Position numbers and translations under genes: made by a program
From: BOG-224 sp963783505
Lineage (GTDB): Bacteria > Acidobacteriota > Terriglobia > Bryobacterales > Bryobacteraceae
Direction: 5' to 3'
Length of the DNA: 64,000 nt
NCBI GenBank assembly: GCA_963783505.1
Contig: CAWAOP010000025.1
Span: 186,001 to 250,000, forward strand
Notes under the pieces: model-generated
The model's input: only the letters and a program-made list of their open reading frames with translations
Databases searched by the model: none
Told to the model about the DNA's origin: nothing
Shown: positions 10,360 through 22,443 of the stretch, in pieces
Layout: every line of letters begins with the position of its first letter
Numbering within the stretch: position 1 is the stretch's first letter

Positions 10360-10830
10360 ATGCACGCGGTAGTGAAGGACAGTCTCGAACGCTATCTGGC
10401 CGGCGCGCTGGAGCCGGCGGAGCGGCGGGCCGTTGAGGCCCACCTTGGCGTCTGCGATTCGTGCCGCCGCGAGGCTCGGGAATTCGAAGAGGTCTCGCAA
10501 CTGTTCGTTTCGCTGCGGCCGGATGTGGTTTGGGAACCGGCTCCGAGTTTCTACGGCTCGGTGATGGTGCGGGTTCGTGAGCGGCGGGAGCGCAAGCCCG
10601 CCCCGTTCTTGTCCGGCCTTTTCAGCTTCGATCTGGCTTTTGGACGCCGCATGGTGCTGGCCTCGGCAATGACCCTGGCCGTATTGGGCGGCTATCTGGT
10701 CTCTCACGAGACCCGCGCCGAGCGAGGTCCGTTCCCGGAGACGGTGATCGCCGAGCAGGAATCTCCCTCTTACGATTCCGCCCCGGCCCCGGAAGCCATG
10801 CTGGCCACCCTGACGGCCTATGTCCGCTAA
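10360..10830 (+). CDS. Anti-sigma factor with zinc-finger (zf-HC2) domain
   Basis: The 156-residue protein begins with a cytoplasmic zf-HC2 domain: VEAHLGVCDSCRR provides the H-x3-C-x2-C ligands near residues 29-36, a hallmark of ZAS-type anti-sigmas that hold ECF sigma factors. A single transmembrane segment follows (MVLASAMTLAVLGGYLVS, about residues 96-113), then a short acidic outer tail. It lies 117 bp after the sigma gene and overlaps the next gene by 11 bp, so the three are probably co-transcribed. GGGAAGAAACGCT before ATG 10360 supports the start. Confidence 0.88.
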   Translation: MHAVVKDSLERYLAGALEPAERRAVEAHLGVCDSCRREAREFEEVSQLFVSLRPDVVWEPAPSFYGSVMVRVRERRERKPAPFLSGLFSFDLAFGRRMVLASAMTLAVLGGYLVSHETRAERGPFPETVIAEQESPSYDSAPAPEAMLATLTAYVR

Positions 10831-11191
10831 CCCTGTGGCGCTGGGTGGGGTCCGGCGCGCGTCGAATACGAAGCTTGTCAGCGCGCTCGTTCTCGTGCTG
10901 GTGTTCTTGTGCGGATGCGTGATCGGCGCCCTGCTGATCGATCTCGTTGTCCACAACCGCGCGCGCTCTCCTTCGTTCGATACTGCCTCGGGCCGGGCCG
11001 CCTATTTCGACCGCCTGCAAAAGGAACTCGATCTCACTCCCGAGCAGTCGGTCCAGGTCCGATCCATTCTGGAGGATTTCTGGCAGTACTACCGCACGGT
11101 GTTGAGCGAGGCCCGCCAGCGGGTCAACATGGTTCTGAGCACCGACCAAAAGGTCAAGTTCGAGCGGATTCTCCAGAACCCGCCTAAGTAG
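10820..11191 (+). CDS. Membrane-anchored Spy/CpxP-like or heavy-metal-sensor-like periplasmic protein
   Basis: The 123-residue protein has an N-terminal membrane anchor (LVSALVLVLVFLCGCVIGAL, residues 19-38) and a helical periplasmic part with LDLTPEQSVQVRSILEDFW, the LTPEQ-type repeat found in Spy, CpxP and periplasmic metal-sensor proteins, ending STDQKVKFERIL. Such proteins act as envelope chaperones or sensors. The start ATG overlaps the anti-sigma gene's 3' end. Together with the sigma/anti-sigma pair it suggests envelope-stress output. The precise ligand is not predictable. Confidence 0.7.
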   Translation: MSANPVALGGVRRASNTKLVSALVLVLVFLCGCVIGALLIDLVVHNRARSPSFDTASGRAAYFDRLQKELDLTPEQSVQVRSILEDFWQYYRTVLSEARQRVNMVLSTDQKVKFERILQNPPK

Positions 11192-11258
11192 CCACCAGTA
11201 CGGCTAGCTCTGAAGCCCGATTGACAGTGGCGCATCTAAACGTCAAAATGGCCGTAAG

Positions 11259-11876
11259 ATGATACCGCCCCGCCTCATACTCTACGCTGCGCTCGGCGCC
11301 GTCCTGGTCCTTGGCGGTTGTTCCAAGGCCAAGGAAGCTCCCAAGGTCTACTCCATGGGAGAACGAGTGGAACTCGGCCACCTGGTCTACACGATCTACG
11401 AGACGCAATGGCTCACTCACGTCGGCTCCGGCCCCGAGGCCAAAGTCCCGACCAACCGCTTCTTCATGGTGCGCATCAACGCCGCCAACACCAGCGGCGG
11501 CGAACTGTTCGTCCCCGCCATGACGATTGAGGCCGATAACGGCCAGACCTTCGATGAGGTCAGTAACGGCGACGGCCTTCCCAATTGGCTCGGCCTGGTC
11601 CGCCGCGTCGAGCCCATCGAACCGCTGCAAGGCAACATCGCCTTTGACGCCCCGCCGGCGCACTACAAGCTCCTGATCACCGATGAGAACCAGGAGAAGT
11701 CCGCCTATGTCGACATCCCGTTGACATTCAGCGCCGAAACGGGCACCGCGGCCCCCTCCGAGCAGCCGCTCCCGGATATGGGGCCGGCCGCTTCGCCTGC
11801 TTCGGGAGCTCCGTTCCGCACGCCCCACTCCGGGCAGCCGCTCCCGGATGGGAAATCTGCCCCCGGGAAGAAATAA
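11259..11876 (+). CDS. DUF4352-type lipoprotein
   Basis: A lipoprotein signal is visible (LYAALGAVLVLGGC, with Cys at residue 21 as the lipidation site). The mature part follows the DUF4352 pattern: YSMGERVELGHLVYTIYETQ, then NRFFMVRINAANTSGGELF and PMTIEAD-like strands, an immunoglobulin-like beta-sandwich whose role is unknown. The C-terminal 50 residues are Pro/Ala/Gly-rich and contain two copies of a QPLPD-x-G motif, probably a flexible wall-spanning tail. The gene stands alone, 67 bp after the sigma-factor operon. Confidence 0.75.
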   Translation: MIPPRLILYAALGAVLVLGGCSKAKEAPKVYSMGERVELGHLVYTIYETQWLTHVGSGPEAKVPTNRFFMVRINAANTSGGELFVPAMTIEADNGQTFDEVSNGDGLPNWLGLVRRVEPIEPLQGNIAFDAPPAHYKLLITDENQEKSAYVDIPLTFSAETGTAAPSEQPLPDMGPAASPASGAPFRTPHSGQPLPDGKSAPGKK

Positions 11877-11943
11877 ACTCGCCGTCGCCCGAGCAGGCTG
11901 CACTATTCCCCCGTTTCCGTGCCGCGAGTGCCAATGAACGGTC

Positions 11944-11989
11944 GGGCAAGGGTCGGCTTTCGGCGGGGCCATCCGCCAAACCCTTGCCC
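11944..11989. repeat. Strong nested hairpin between the lipoprotein gene and smc
   Basis: GGGCAAGGGT (11944-11953) pairs with ACCCTTGCCC (11980-11989), and GGCGG/CCGCC nests inside. It has no U-tract but may stop or stabilise the upstream transcript. The rest of the 338-bp gap (11877-12214) is C-rich and contains no gene that I can support. Confidence 0.5.
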
Positions 11990-12214
11990 CCCCCATCCGG
12001 CCCTCCCGGACGCTTCCGCCAGCAGCCGAAAGCCCAATTCCCATGCCCACTTCCCTACAAGCCCCCCATCCGTCCCCCGCGCCCACTATCAACCACACTC
12101 CTATATCTTGGGGCTTCGGCAACGTAAACCCCGTATCCAGTGGTGAATTACCTTTACTTTTGCCGAATCCCAAGATAGTATGGATACAACTCCCCCGGAG
12201 CTGAGGAAACTGCT

Positions 12215-15850
<3,636 letters not shown>

Positions 15851-15885
15851 TTCAAAGTCAGGTCACACAGACCTGCCCGAGACCA

Positions 15886-15928
15886 GTGGGGCAGGCCTTT
15901 TGGCCTGCCGCCGCGCTTCCGCGCGGCG
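15886..15928. repeat. REP-type double hairpin, intact copy
   Basis: GTGGGGCAGGCC-TTTT-GGCCTGCC is followed by GCCGCGC-TTCC-GCGCGGC. It lies between the convergent smc and TIGR03435 genes and could end both transcripts. It is the unbroken version of the IS4 target at 7991-8010/9350-9390. Confidence 0.6.
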
Positions 15929-15995
15929 CCCGCGCGCCCAAATCCGCCGGCGCACCGCGCGAAAACACCGCCTCGCCGTCGCAGCGCCCTGGCCG

Positions 15996-16730
15996 CTAAT
16001 TCTCCGTGGGATTCTTGTTGGCGGAATCGACGATCAGGATCTTGATCGGCCGCTTCGCGGATTCGAGCTTAAGGCCAAGATCGGACTGTACGGCGGTGAA
16101 GATCGAGGGCGCTTCGGTGTTTTGAGAGTCGTTTCCGTTGTAGCCCAGGCCATTCAAATCGACGCTGAACTCGTACGTCCCCTTCAATCCGGTTTCGTCG
16201 AGAACCGGACGACCCATGCGCCGAGTCAACAGGAACGTGAAGCGCGAAACCGGCTGATTGTGGAACATGACGCGGCCGTTTTGCCCGCCCAGGCTGGGTT
16301 CGCCTTCGGAGGGCTTGAGCTTGAGCTCGCCTTTGCCGCGTGTGAGCACGTAGCATTGAGTGTCGCGGGTCTCCCAGTGCGACTTCATCTGAAAACGCTC
16401 GTCGATGAGGTTGCGCAACATGATGCGCATCCGCTCACTGGTAGCTCCGGGCGCGACGGCGACGACGTCGTAACGTTCGTCGTCAACGATCCAACCGGGG
16501 CCCTGAATTTCGTAATCCTTGAGATCGTAGGCCCATTCAAGAGCGAAGCGCAATGGCACGTTGCGCATGGCGAAGTGGCCGGGCGAATTGTCCATATTGC
16601 GGGCGATGTCGCCGGGGCCGGTTCCGCCTTCGGCCTTCTTGATGGAGGCCGCATCGAATACGGGCTTTTGAGCCGCGGCGAATGGCGCGGCGAGCGCGAG
16701 CACAAATGCAAAGCCAGCGACAAGTTTCAT
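15996..16730 (-). CDS. TIGR03435 family protein (secreted)
   Basis: The 244-residue protein has a signal peptide (KLVAGFAFVLALAAPFAAA), then the family landmarks: PVFDAASIKKAE near the start, FALEWAYDLKDYEIQGPGWI, RFQMKSHWETRDTQCYVLT, the GRPVLDETGLKGTYEFSV block, and the closing LGLKLESAKRPIKILIVD...NPTEN. TIGR03435 was described from Candidatus Solibacter usitatus, where it is greatly expanded; its function is not known. It stands alone here and converges on smc. Four instances of the family (one of them double) are present in this window. Confidence 0.93.
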   Translation of the reverse strand: MKLVAGFAFVLALAAPFAAAQKPVFDAASIKKAEGGTGPGDIARNMDNSPGHFAMRNVPLRFALEWAYDLKDYEIQGPGWIVDDERYDVVAVAPGATSERMRIMLRNLIDERFQMKSHWETRDTQCYVLTRGKGELKLKPSEGEPSLGGQNGRVMFHNQPVSRFTFLLTRRMGRPVLDETGLKGTYEFSVDLNGLGYNGNDSQNTEAPSIFTAVQSDLGLKLESAKRPIKILIVDSANKNPTEN

Positions 16731-16909
16731 GGTTGGACCTCACGCGGGAACGCTTCGAATTTCGATTTCCTTGCGGCGAATCGCCGAAGCCCCCGCCAGA
16801 CTTACGGGGATTTCCTGGCAACCGGCGAAATCGCCATGCAACGAGTTTACCCCACGGGAGTAGTTGATCGCCTGGCCCGCGGGAATTTCTATAATGGAAT
16901 TGCGAATCG

Positions 16910-17170
16910 CTGCCCACCATACTCTACGTCCAGGGCTGGCGCTTCTTCTTCTACTCGAACGAGGGCAACGAGCCGATGCATGCCCACGCGCGAAAGGGAG
17001 ACGAGGACTGCAAGTACTGGCTTCATCCTGAAGGTTTTGATATCGCGGAGGAATTTGAGTACAACTGCACGCCGCGTTTGCGGCGCGAGGTGCGGCAAAT
17101 CATCTTCGAGCACTTCGATCAGATCGTAGCGGCGTGGCGTGAACGCTTCGGAGAAGACAATGCAGAGTAA
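16910..17170 (+). CDS. DUF4160 family protein (toxin-antitoxin-like pair with DUF2442)
   Basis: Homology to DUF4160 starts at LPTILYVQGWRFFFYSNEG and continues NEPMHAHARKGDEDCKYWL. Family members usually begin MPTI, but here the codon is CTG (16910-16912) and an in-frame TAA lies only seven codons upstream, so the protein either uses CTG or the ATG was lost; an internal ATG at 16976 would remove the N-terminal strand. Of 86 residues, the HxH (MHAHAR) and the final REVRQIIFEHFDQIVAAW are conserved-looking. Its stop overlaps the DUF2442 start, the usual arrangement of this pair, which is suspected to be a toxin-antitoxin or regulatory module. Confidence 0.75.
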   Translation: MPTILYVQGWRFFFYSNEGNEPMHAHARKGDEDCKYWLHPEGFDIAEEFEYNCTPRLRREVRQIIFEHFDQIVAAWRERFGEDNAE

Positions 17171-17399
17171 GACCAAGCCGGTCTTGGCAAAGGCCATCAA
17201 GATCACCCCCGAGGGACTGGTTGTAGTGACGGAAAGCGGGTCCGTGTCGATTCCCTGGATCAAGTGTTCCGAGCGGCTCGCCAACGCGTCCCAGATGGAA
17301 CGCAGTCGAGCGGAACTTTCCCCCTCCGGCTACGGAATCAACTGGCCCCTGATTGACGAAGACCTGGCAGTCGGCCCTCTGCTACGGCGGGGCGTTTAG
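17160..17399 (+). CDS. DUF2442 family protein
   Basis: The ATG at 17160 overlaps the DUF4160 stop by 11 bases, so the two are translationally coupled. The protein (79 residues) reads KAIKITPEGLVVVTESG, SIPWIKCSERLANASQ and ends INWPLIDEDLAVGPLL. The W-P-x-I-D-E-D-L ending is the DUF2442 hallmark. It probably partners the DUF4160 protein. No promoter of its own is visible. The pair is typical of accessory, frequently transferred modules. Confidence 0.8.
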   Translation: MQSKTKPVLAKAIKITPEGLVVVTESGSVSIPWIKCSERLANASQMERSRAELSPSGYGINWPLIDEDLAVGPLLRRGV

Positions 17400-17426
17400 T
17401 CCTGAAACCCGAAGTTGGGAAGGCTG

Positions 17427-17642
17427 TGTATCAGGGCATGCCTTTAGGCGTGCCACAAATCGCTGACCAACTGAACGGCTTTAGCCGCTGCTCCAGAGCC
17501 AGGGGCTAAAGCCCTCGTTTCTCTCAAGCGTTCGGCACCCTCGAAAACACACGAGTCGGATTCTGTAAGCCCTGTGTTTTCATTACAATCGTTGGCCAAC
17601 AGCGGCGGCCAGGGAACATGGCTCAAGCCATGCCCTGATACA
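17427..17642. repeat. 216-bp inverted-repeat element
   Basis: TGTATCAGGGCATG (17427-17440) and its exact complement (17629-17642) bound a non-coding segment with an internal GGGCTTTAG-type hairpin (GGCTTTAGCC and GGGGCTAAAGCCC near 17482-17512). No clear target duplication is seen. It occupies much of the gene-free stretch 17400-17883; the remainder up to 17883 shows nothing I can support. Confidence 0.55.
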
Positions 17643-17883
17643 ACCCTTTCTACCGTTTCACTTTCTGGCGCGGAGACTGAGCGCCATCGAATTCAACTCC
17701 GGAATCCGGGTTAAGTAATGGCTGATCGCGTGGAGAGCGGGTCACGGGAGGAATGATCATTCAAACCCAATCGGGTCAGGCAAGCCGGAGATGCGGATAC
17801 GCCGCAACCTTGCCGTACTCATCCAGACGTGGGTTTCCATCAGAATCACTGGAGCGCGTCCCAATCCTCGCCGACGACAGGCT

Positions 17884-18060
17884 CTAACGGCTCACTAGAC
17901 TCGAGACCGATTCTCGAGGGCTTCGGCCCCCGGGCGCCGCTGACCCTGCCGTCTTCGAGACCACCAATACGTCAACCGCTTGGCCGGGCTCGAATGGCAG
18001 GCCGCCCAAGACAAGCTCGCCGTGCTCGCCGACCGTAGTCTCTCGCCAGCGTGCTTGCAC
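17884..18060 (-). CDS. Short protein resembling a type II antitoxin N-terminal domain
   Basis: The GTG at 18060 starts VQARWRETTVGEHGELVLGG and LPFEPGQAVDVLVVSK, a small swapped-hairpin pattern (signal-G-x-L-x-L-G-LPF-x-PGQ-x-V-x-V) like AbrB/MazE-style or AF2212-type antitoxins. TATAAT lies just upstream of this GTG on the same strand. A 34-residue N-terminal extension from an ATG at 18162 is possible but lies over the promoter-like sequence. No matching toxin gene is visible downstream. The C-terminal 20 residues look like readthrough, so the gene may be truncated. Confidence 0.4.
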   Translation of the reverse strand: MQARWRETTVGEHGELVLGGLPFEPGQAVDVLVVSKTAGSAAPGGRSPRESVSSLVSR

Positions 18061-18183
18061 GCCCGCATTATAGAGGATCTGGCCGCGCAGCGGTCCCGAA
18101 CGCATCTCCCGGACGCCTTCCCCGGATCGCCCGAGAAATGCGTCTGGCCCCTTTACCTTCACGCGATTCGTTCTATCTGTCCG

Positions 18184-19080
18184 TCAGTTCTCAGTTGGAT
18201 TCGAGTTGACCCGGTCGATCACCAACACGACCACGGAACGCCGTTCTTCTTGCAGCCTCAAGCCGAGCTGCGTCTGCAGAGCGCCAAAGATCGGGAGCCC
18301 CGACACGACCGGATCGCTCCCTCTTTCGATCACGTCCGGTGGCGGCCCTGCTCGCGGGACAACTCCGCCGACGGTCTCCACTTCCCAAGTCAGCGTAAAA
18401 TCATATTCGCCCTTGAGCCCGGTCCCGTCAATGACGGGCTGGTTCAATTGCGCGCTCAGGCGCTCGACGAGTTGCGGCATCGTCTCGCGCCGTCCCCAAA
18501 CTCTGTATAGGAGCCCGTCCGGCCCGCTCAGAACGACGGAGTACGAGCGCGGAATGTCTGCCCCGGCCGCCAGTTCCGGCAACCCATTCGCGCCCTTCAC
18601 GAACTTCGGGTTCACGATCGCTTTCGCGTCGTCCAGCCTCCCCTCACCTTTCGTCGAGGAGGTCAGCCTCGGGCCACCCTTGGCTATGGTCAGTACGTAG
18701 GCTCTTAACCGCCGCGTCTCGCTATGCGCCTCCAACCCGAATCGCTCGGTAAGCAACGATTGCAGCATCATCCCCAACTGCGCTTTGTCCGCGTCAGATG
18801 GGAGCGTTGCCTGGATGTCATAGCGGGAGGAGTCGAGCCTGTCCGGCCCTATTATCTGCCACTCCCGTAGATCGTATGCCTGCATGATGAGGCGCTTCAG
18901 CGTCGTAACACCCGCTAGCCGTCCAGGAGAGTTGGTCCCAGGCCCGCCGCGAAGAAACCCGGCTCCGCCGTCAACCGGTCTGACCGAAGCAGCTTCAAAC
19001 CTGGGCCGAGCGCCCGTGTCTTGTGCAACTCCCGCGCGCAGTGACAGCAGGATGCAAGCAAGATGAGTCGGACGAATCAT
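18184..19080 (-). CDS. TIGR03435 family protein (secreted)
   Basis: This second copy has 298 residues. It opens with a signal-like segment (THLACILLSLRAGVAQ), then PRFEAASVRPVDGGA, the LIMQAYDLREWQIIGPDRLD block, RFGLEAHSETRRLRAYVLT, the QPVIDGTGLKGEYDFTL block and the ending LGLRLQEERRSVVVLVIDRV...NPTEN. The insert after GLKGEYDFTL is longer than in the copy at 15996. It is monocistronic on the minus strand, probably expressed from its own promoter near 19090, and the role of the family is unknown. Confidence 0.92.
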   Translation of the reverse strand: MIRPTHLACILLSLRAGVAQDTGARPRFEAASVRPVDGGAGFLRGGPGTNSPGRLAGVTTLKRLIMQAYDLREWQIIGPDRLDSSRYDIQATLPSDADKAQLGMMLQSLLTERFGLEAHSETRRLRAYVLTIAKGGPRLTSSTKGEGRLDDAKAIVNPKFVKGANGLPELAAGADIPRSYSVVLSGPDGLLYRVWGRRETMPQLVERLSAQLNQPVIDGTGLKGEYDFTLTWEVETVGGVVPRAGPPPDVIERGSDPVVSGLPIFGALQTQLGLRLQEERRSVVVLVIDRVNSNPTEN

Positions 19081-19238
19081 ACGAAAACTATACTACGAAC
19101 GTCATCGTATTACAACAGCGGGCTTCGTGCACGTGAATTCACGAGCGTCCGGGCCACTTCCGATCCAAGCGCTGACACACCGCGCCCGCCGCGGGTCGTC
19201 CGATCCTCGGCGGGCGTTCGTGCTTTTCAGAGATCCGT

Positions 19239-19789
19239 TTACCCGAACAATTCCTGCGCGCGCATGGCCTGCTTGGCTACGCTCACGCCGTGCGGGCACT
19301 GGATGGCGCATTCGGAGCAGTCGCCGCAGCGAATGGCTTGATGCTCGGCGGAGAGGCGCTGGAAGTTCTGGCGGCCCAGGGCGAACTGGCCGTAGCCATC
19401 GGCGTACATGGCGAAGCGGACCAAGTCGCGCGCGGGCAGGCCCTTCGGGCACTGGCCTTCGCATTCGCCGCACATGCTGCAGAAGTATGCGGGAGGTTGT
19501 GAGTGCTGAGGCCGATAAACCGGACCTTGCCGGCCTGCTTGGCCTGGCGCTGCGCCTCCACCAACTCGTCCGTGACCTGCCCGGGGTTGTCTTTCATGTG
19601 GAGCAGCCATACATCCTGGTGATCGGTGTTCAACTCCTACAGGCTGGTGTCCAACTCCGCCAGAATGCCAGGCCCGGTGGTCGCCTCGGTCTTGGAGGAA
19701 AGGAAAATGTCCTTGCGCTTCGCTCCCAGCGCCGCTCCCACCATCCGTTCGTTCTGGCCGTTCTGATAGATGCGGGCGCTATCGAAATT
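19239..19789 (-). pseudogene. Aldo/keto reductase with C-terminal 4Fe-4S domain, decayed
   Basis: Pieces in two frames assemble the second half of a ferredoxin-fused aldo/keto reductase: FDSARIYQNGQNERMVGAAL, KRKDIFLSSKTEATTG, then a TAG inside ...AELDTSL-stop-ELNTDHQDVWLLH, VRFIGLSTHN, a frame change near 19495, and YFCSMCGECEGQCPKGLP and CGDCSECAIQCPHG carrying two CxxCxxC...CP cluster ligand sets. Everything before FDSAR (the first ~60 residues with the NADPH barrel start) is missing; a stop precedes it. N-terminal loss, one nonsense codon and one frameshift together make it a pseudogene rather than a sequencing problem. Confidence 0.8.
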
Positions 19790-19921
19790 TCAGATGCGTC
19801 GATCTCACATCCCCGAGACTTTCTAGCATGCCAATACTGGAAACGAAAGGCTCGCCGCGGCGCCCAGCCGGTTCATCGCGCGTTCATGATCCGAGTGTTA
19901 CACTCCGCCGTGGAGGAGCTT

Positions 19922-20368
19922 ATGAACCGCACATTCCCAATCATCGCCGCCGCATCGGTCCTATTCGCGGTGGCCGCCGAGAAATCGCTCCAGTTGAAGG
20001 ACCTTCCTCCGGCCGTGCAAAAGGCCGTCGGGGAGCGGGCCAAGGGCGCCGAGATCAAGAACATCTCCAAGGAAAAAGAAGACGGCGTCACCCAATACGA
20101 AATCGAGACGATGCTGAACGGAAAGCATCGCGACTTTAACGTGGACGAAAAAGGCGCGCTGCTGGTGGTCGAGGACGAGACAACCATCGACGCTATTCCA
20201 GCCGCCGCGAAAGCCGCCATCGAAAAGAAAGTCGGCGCGGGCAAACTCGGAAGGGTCGAGGCGATGAAGAAAGGCCCGGCGACGTTCTACGAGGCCGGCT
20301 ACACGAGTAAGGACGGAAAGAGGCACTCGGTGCTGGTGACCGCGGCGGGCGTCGAGACCAAGGACTAA
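19922..20368 (+). CDS. Secreted PepSY-like domain protein
   Basis: The ATG at 19922 has GGAGGAGCTT directly before it. The 148-residue protein has a short signal (RTFPIIAAASVLFAVAAE), then two PepSY-like repeats: LPPAVQKAVGERAKGAEIKN with GVTQYEIETMLNGKHRDFNV, and IPAAAKAAIEKKVGAGKLGR with TFYEAGYTSKDGKRHSVLV. PepSY-like proteins sit outside the cytoplasmic membrane and are often linked to envelope or peptidase regulation; the binding partner is unknown. The next gene starts 3 bases after its stop, so they are an operon. Confidence 0.75.
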   Translation: MNRTFPIIAAASVLFAVAAEKSLQLKDLPPAVQKAVGERAKGAEIKNISKEKEDGVTQYEIETMLNGKHRDFNVDEKGALLVVEDETTIDAIPAAAKAAIEKKVGAGKLGRVEAMKKGPATFYEAGYTSKDGKRHSVLVTAAGVETKD

Positions 20369-20371
20369 ATC

Positions 20372-21049
20372 GTGAGAGTCCGCCCCTTACTTTCCGTTGT
20401 GGTAATGGGGGCCTTGGCGGCGCTTGTTGCGCAGACTCCGAGAGAGTATCAGTCGCAATTCAAGGTTGACAAGAAGACGCTCGGCGTCAAGGGATCGAAT
20501 CCCTATTTCATCTTGACGCCGGGATACACGCTCTCGTTCGCGCACCGCAAAGATACGGAAGCGATCGCCGTTCTAAACGAGACTAAATTGATAGATGGAG
20601 TTGTGACTCGCCCAGTCGAAGATCGCGAGATGAAGAACGGGCAGTTAGTCGAAGTGACTCGCGATTACTACGCTATTGACTCCGCGACAAGCGACGTTTA
20701 CTACTTCGGCGAGGAGGTGGACACATACAAGAACGGCAAGGTCGCCGGCCACGAAGGCGCATGGTTTTCCGGAGTCAATGGCGCAAAGTTCGGTTTGATG
20801 ATGCCGGGCGCGCCCAAGCAGGGGCAACGGTTCTTCCAGGAGCAGGCCCCGGGAGTCGGAATGGACCGTTGCGAAATCCTTGGGGCCGGAGGGTGGATGG
20901 AAACCCCGGCGGGAACCTTCAATCAGACCCTGCATGTCGTGGAGACGAGCGCCATTGAGGCAGGCCTCCACGATCAGAAATGGTATGTCTCCGGCGTAGG
21001 CCTGGTGAAAGACGAAGAGATGGAGTTGGTGAAGTACGGAGGGGAGTAG
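20372..21049 (+). CDS. Conserved secreted protein of unknown function
   Basis: It starts with GTG 20372, three bases after the PepSY-like gene. A signal peptide is visible (LLSVVVMGALAALVAQ). The mature part (about 205 residues) contains NPYFILTPGYTLSFAHRKD, YYAIDSATSDVYYFGEEVD and a final GLHDQKWYVSGVGLVKDEEM. The phrase VYYFGE followed later by WYVSGVGLVKDE recalls acidobacterial secreted proteins annotated only as hypothetical. No catalytic motif was identified. The operon with a PepSY-like protein suggests a shared periplasmic role. Confidence 0.7.
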   Translation: MRVRPLLSVVVMGALAALVAQTPREYQSQFKVDKKTLGVKGSNPYFILTPGYTLSFAHRKDTEAIAVLNETKLIDGVVTRPVEDREMKNGQLVEVTRDYYAIDSATSDVYYFGEEVDTYKNGKVAGHEGAWFSGVNGAKFGLMMPGAPKQGQRFFQEQAPGVGMDRCEILGAGGWMETPAGTFNQTLHVVETSAIEAGLHDQKWYVSGVGLVKDEEMELVKYGGE

Positions 21050-21111
21050 GGAGCTCCGGCGCGCCGAACGCCGGCCGGAAGGCCGGCGGCAGGGCGGAAG
21101 CCCCGCCCCAC

Positions 21112-22443
21112 TTATTGCAGCTTGCTTTGGATGCGGTCTTTGATCCAGTGCTCGTCCCACCACTCGCGGGGGTTGATCTGGACGCCGTCGATCTGCATGC
21201 TGAAGTGGAGGTGGACTCCGCCGGCTAGACCGGTCTGTCCGGCGGTACCGATCTTCTGGCCTTTCTTGACCATGTCGCCTTCCTTCACGTCGAAGGCTTG
21301 TAAGTGGCCGTAGATGGACTGCAAACCGTAACCGTGATCCAACACAATGCAGTTGCCGTAAATGCCTAAGTCGGCGGCCCAGACGATTTTGCCGTCGTTG
21401 GCGGCGCTGACCGGGCCGTTGACGACGTCGGCCAAGTCATAGCCGAGATGGACTTGTTGGTCGATTTTCTGGCCGTGGTAGATGTAGTTGCGGACATCGG
21501 CGAAAACGGCTTCCTCTTTGCCCCAATGAATGAACGGACCGTTCCACAAAACCTTTTCTTCGGTCTTCAATCGCAGGTCGGCGAGTTGCTTGTTGTTCTG
21601 GCGGCGCAGATCGCCGTTGATGTAGAGGAAGCGAGTCACTAAGTCCTTGCCGGGGAGAATGGCGCCGGTGGGATCGACGGAGTTGACGAGCTTCTGCATC
21701 AACGCGTCGTCGATGGGGAAATCGCGCACGCGGAATTTCTTGGGGAACGGTTTGAACATGAAATGCGAAATCGCTTCCGTTCCGGCCAGATTTCGAGCGA
21801 ATACGACGGGGGCCGCGTCGGTATCCAGATTCCACGGGTAGGCGAACATCGCGAAACGCTGGCCGGCGGTACGGCCGGGAAGAGGGAAGCTCCGGTATTC
21901 GCGATCGCCGAAGCGCACGCCGGCGTCGCTCCAGACTCCGGTGGTAGTGAACGTGACAAGCTCCATGCCGCCTTGATTCACATAATGCTGCAAACCATCG
22001 GCGGACACGCGCGGCGCGGTAAGGATAACGTTCACATCATAGGACGTGGAATCCGTGCGGGCGCGGAAGTCGTTCGAAACCGCTTCCACCACCAGCCGCG
22101 CCTTACCTTCCTTCAAATTCGGGGCCTTGGTTTTGCCAGCTTCGAATTTGAAGCTGCGCGGGGCCACGTGACGGTTCCAGAGGAAGCGGCGTGCGGGCTC
22201 GGATTGTTCCAGGAGCGGGAAGCGCGCATCGCCCTGTTCGAGATAAGCCGAGACGCGGCGAACGCCGTGAGGGTTCGCGGCCTCCACTGTGAACGGCGTG
22301 CTGACGCCGACGATCTTCGGAGCCGGAGTCACTCCGAGCGTTGTGTGCGTCGAAAGAAGAAACAGACCTACGACTACGGCGATGGGTAGCAGGAACGCCT
22401 CGAAGATAACGAGTTTCACTTTTTCACCCAGGAATCGAACCAA
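21112..22443 (-). CDS. M23-family metallopeptidase (LytM-type), membrane-anchored
   Basis: The 443-residue protein has an N-terminal transmembrane anchor (AFLLPIAVVVGLFLLSTHT), a long beta-rich stalk, and a C-terminal LytM domain. Zinc-site motifs are HLGYDLAD (H and D ligands, about residue 345) and GGVHLHFSMQ (HxH, about residue 420), with YGLQSIYGHLQ and GDMVKKGQKIGTAGQTG between them as in active M23 enzymes that cut peptidoglycan cross-bridges. Its start overlaps the end of the S9 peptidase gene by 28 bases, so the two are translated from one message. Confidence 0.92.
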   Translation of the reverse strand: MVRFLGEKVKLVIFEAFLLPIAVVVGLFLLSTHTTLGVTPAPKIVGVSTPFTVEAANPHGVRRVSAYLEQGDARFPLLEQSEPARRFLWNRHVAPRSFKFEAGKTKAPNLKEGKARLVVEAVSNDFRARTDSTSYDVNVILTAPRVSADGLQHYVNQGGMELVTFTTTGVWSDAGVRFGDREYRSFPLPGRTAGQRFAMFAYPWNLDTDAAPVVFARNLAGTEAISHFMFKPFPKKFRVRDFPIDDALMQKLVNSVDPTGAILPGKDLVTRFLYINGDLRRQNNKQLADLRLKTEEKVLWNGPFIHWGKEEAVFADVRNYIYHGQKIDQQVHLGYDLADVVNGPVSAANDGKIVWAADLGIYGNCIVLDHGYGLQSIYGHLQAFDVKEGDMVKKGQKIGTAGQTGLAGGVHLHFSMQIDGVQINPREWWDEHWIKDRIQSKLQ

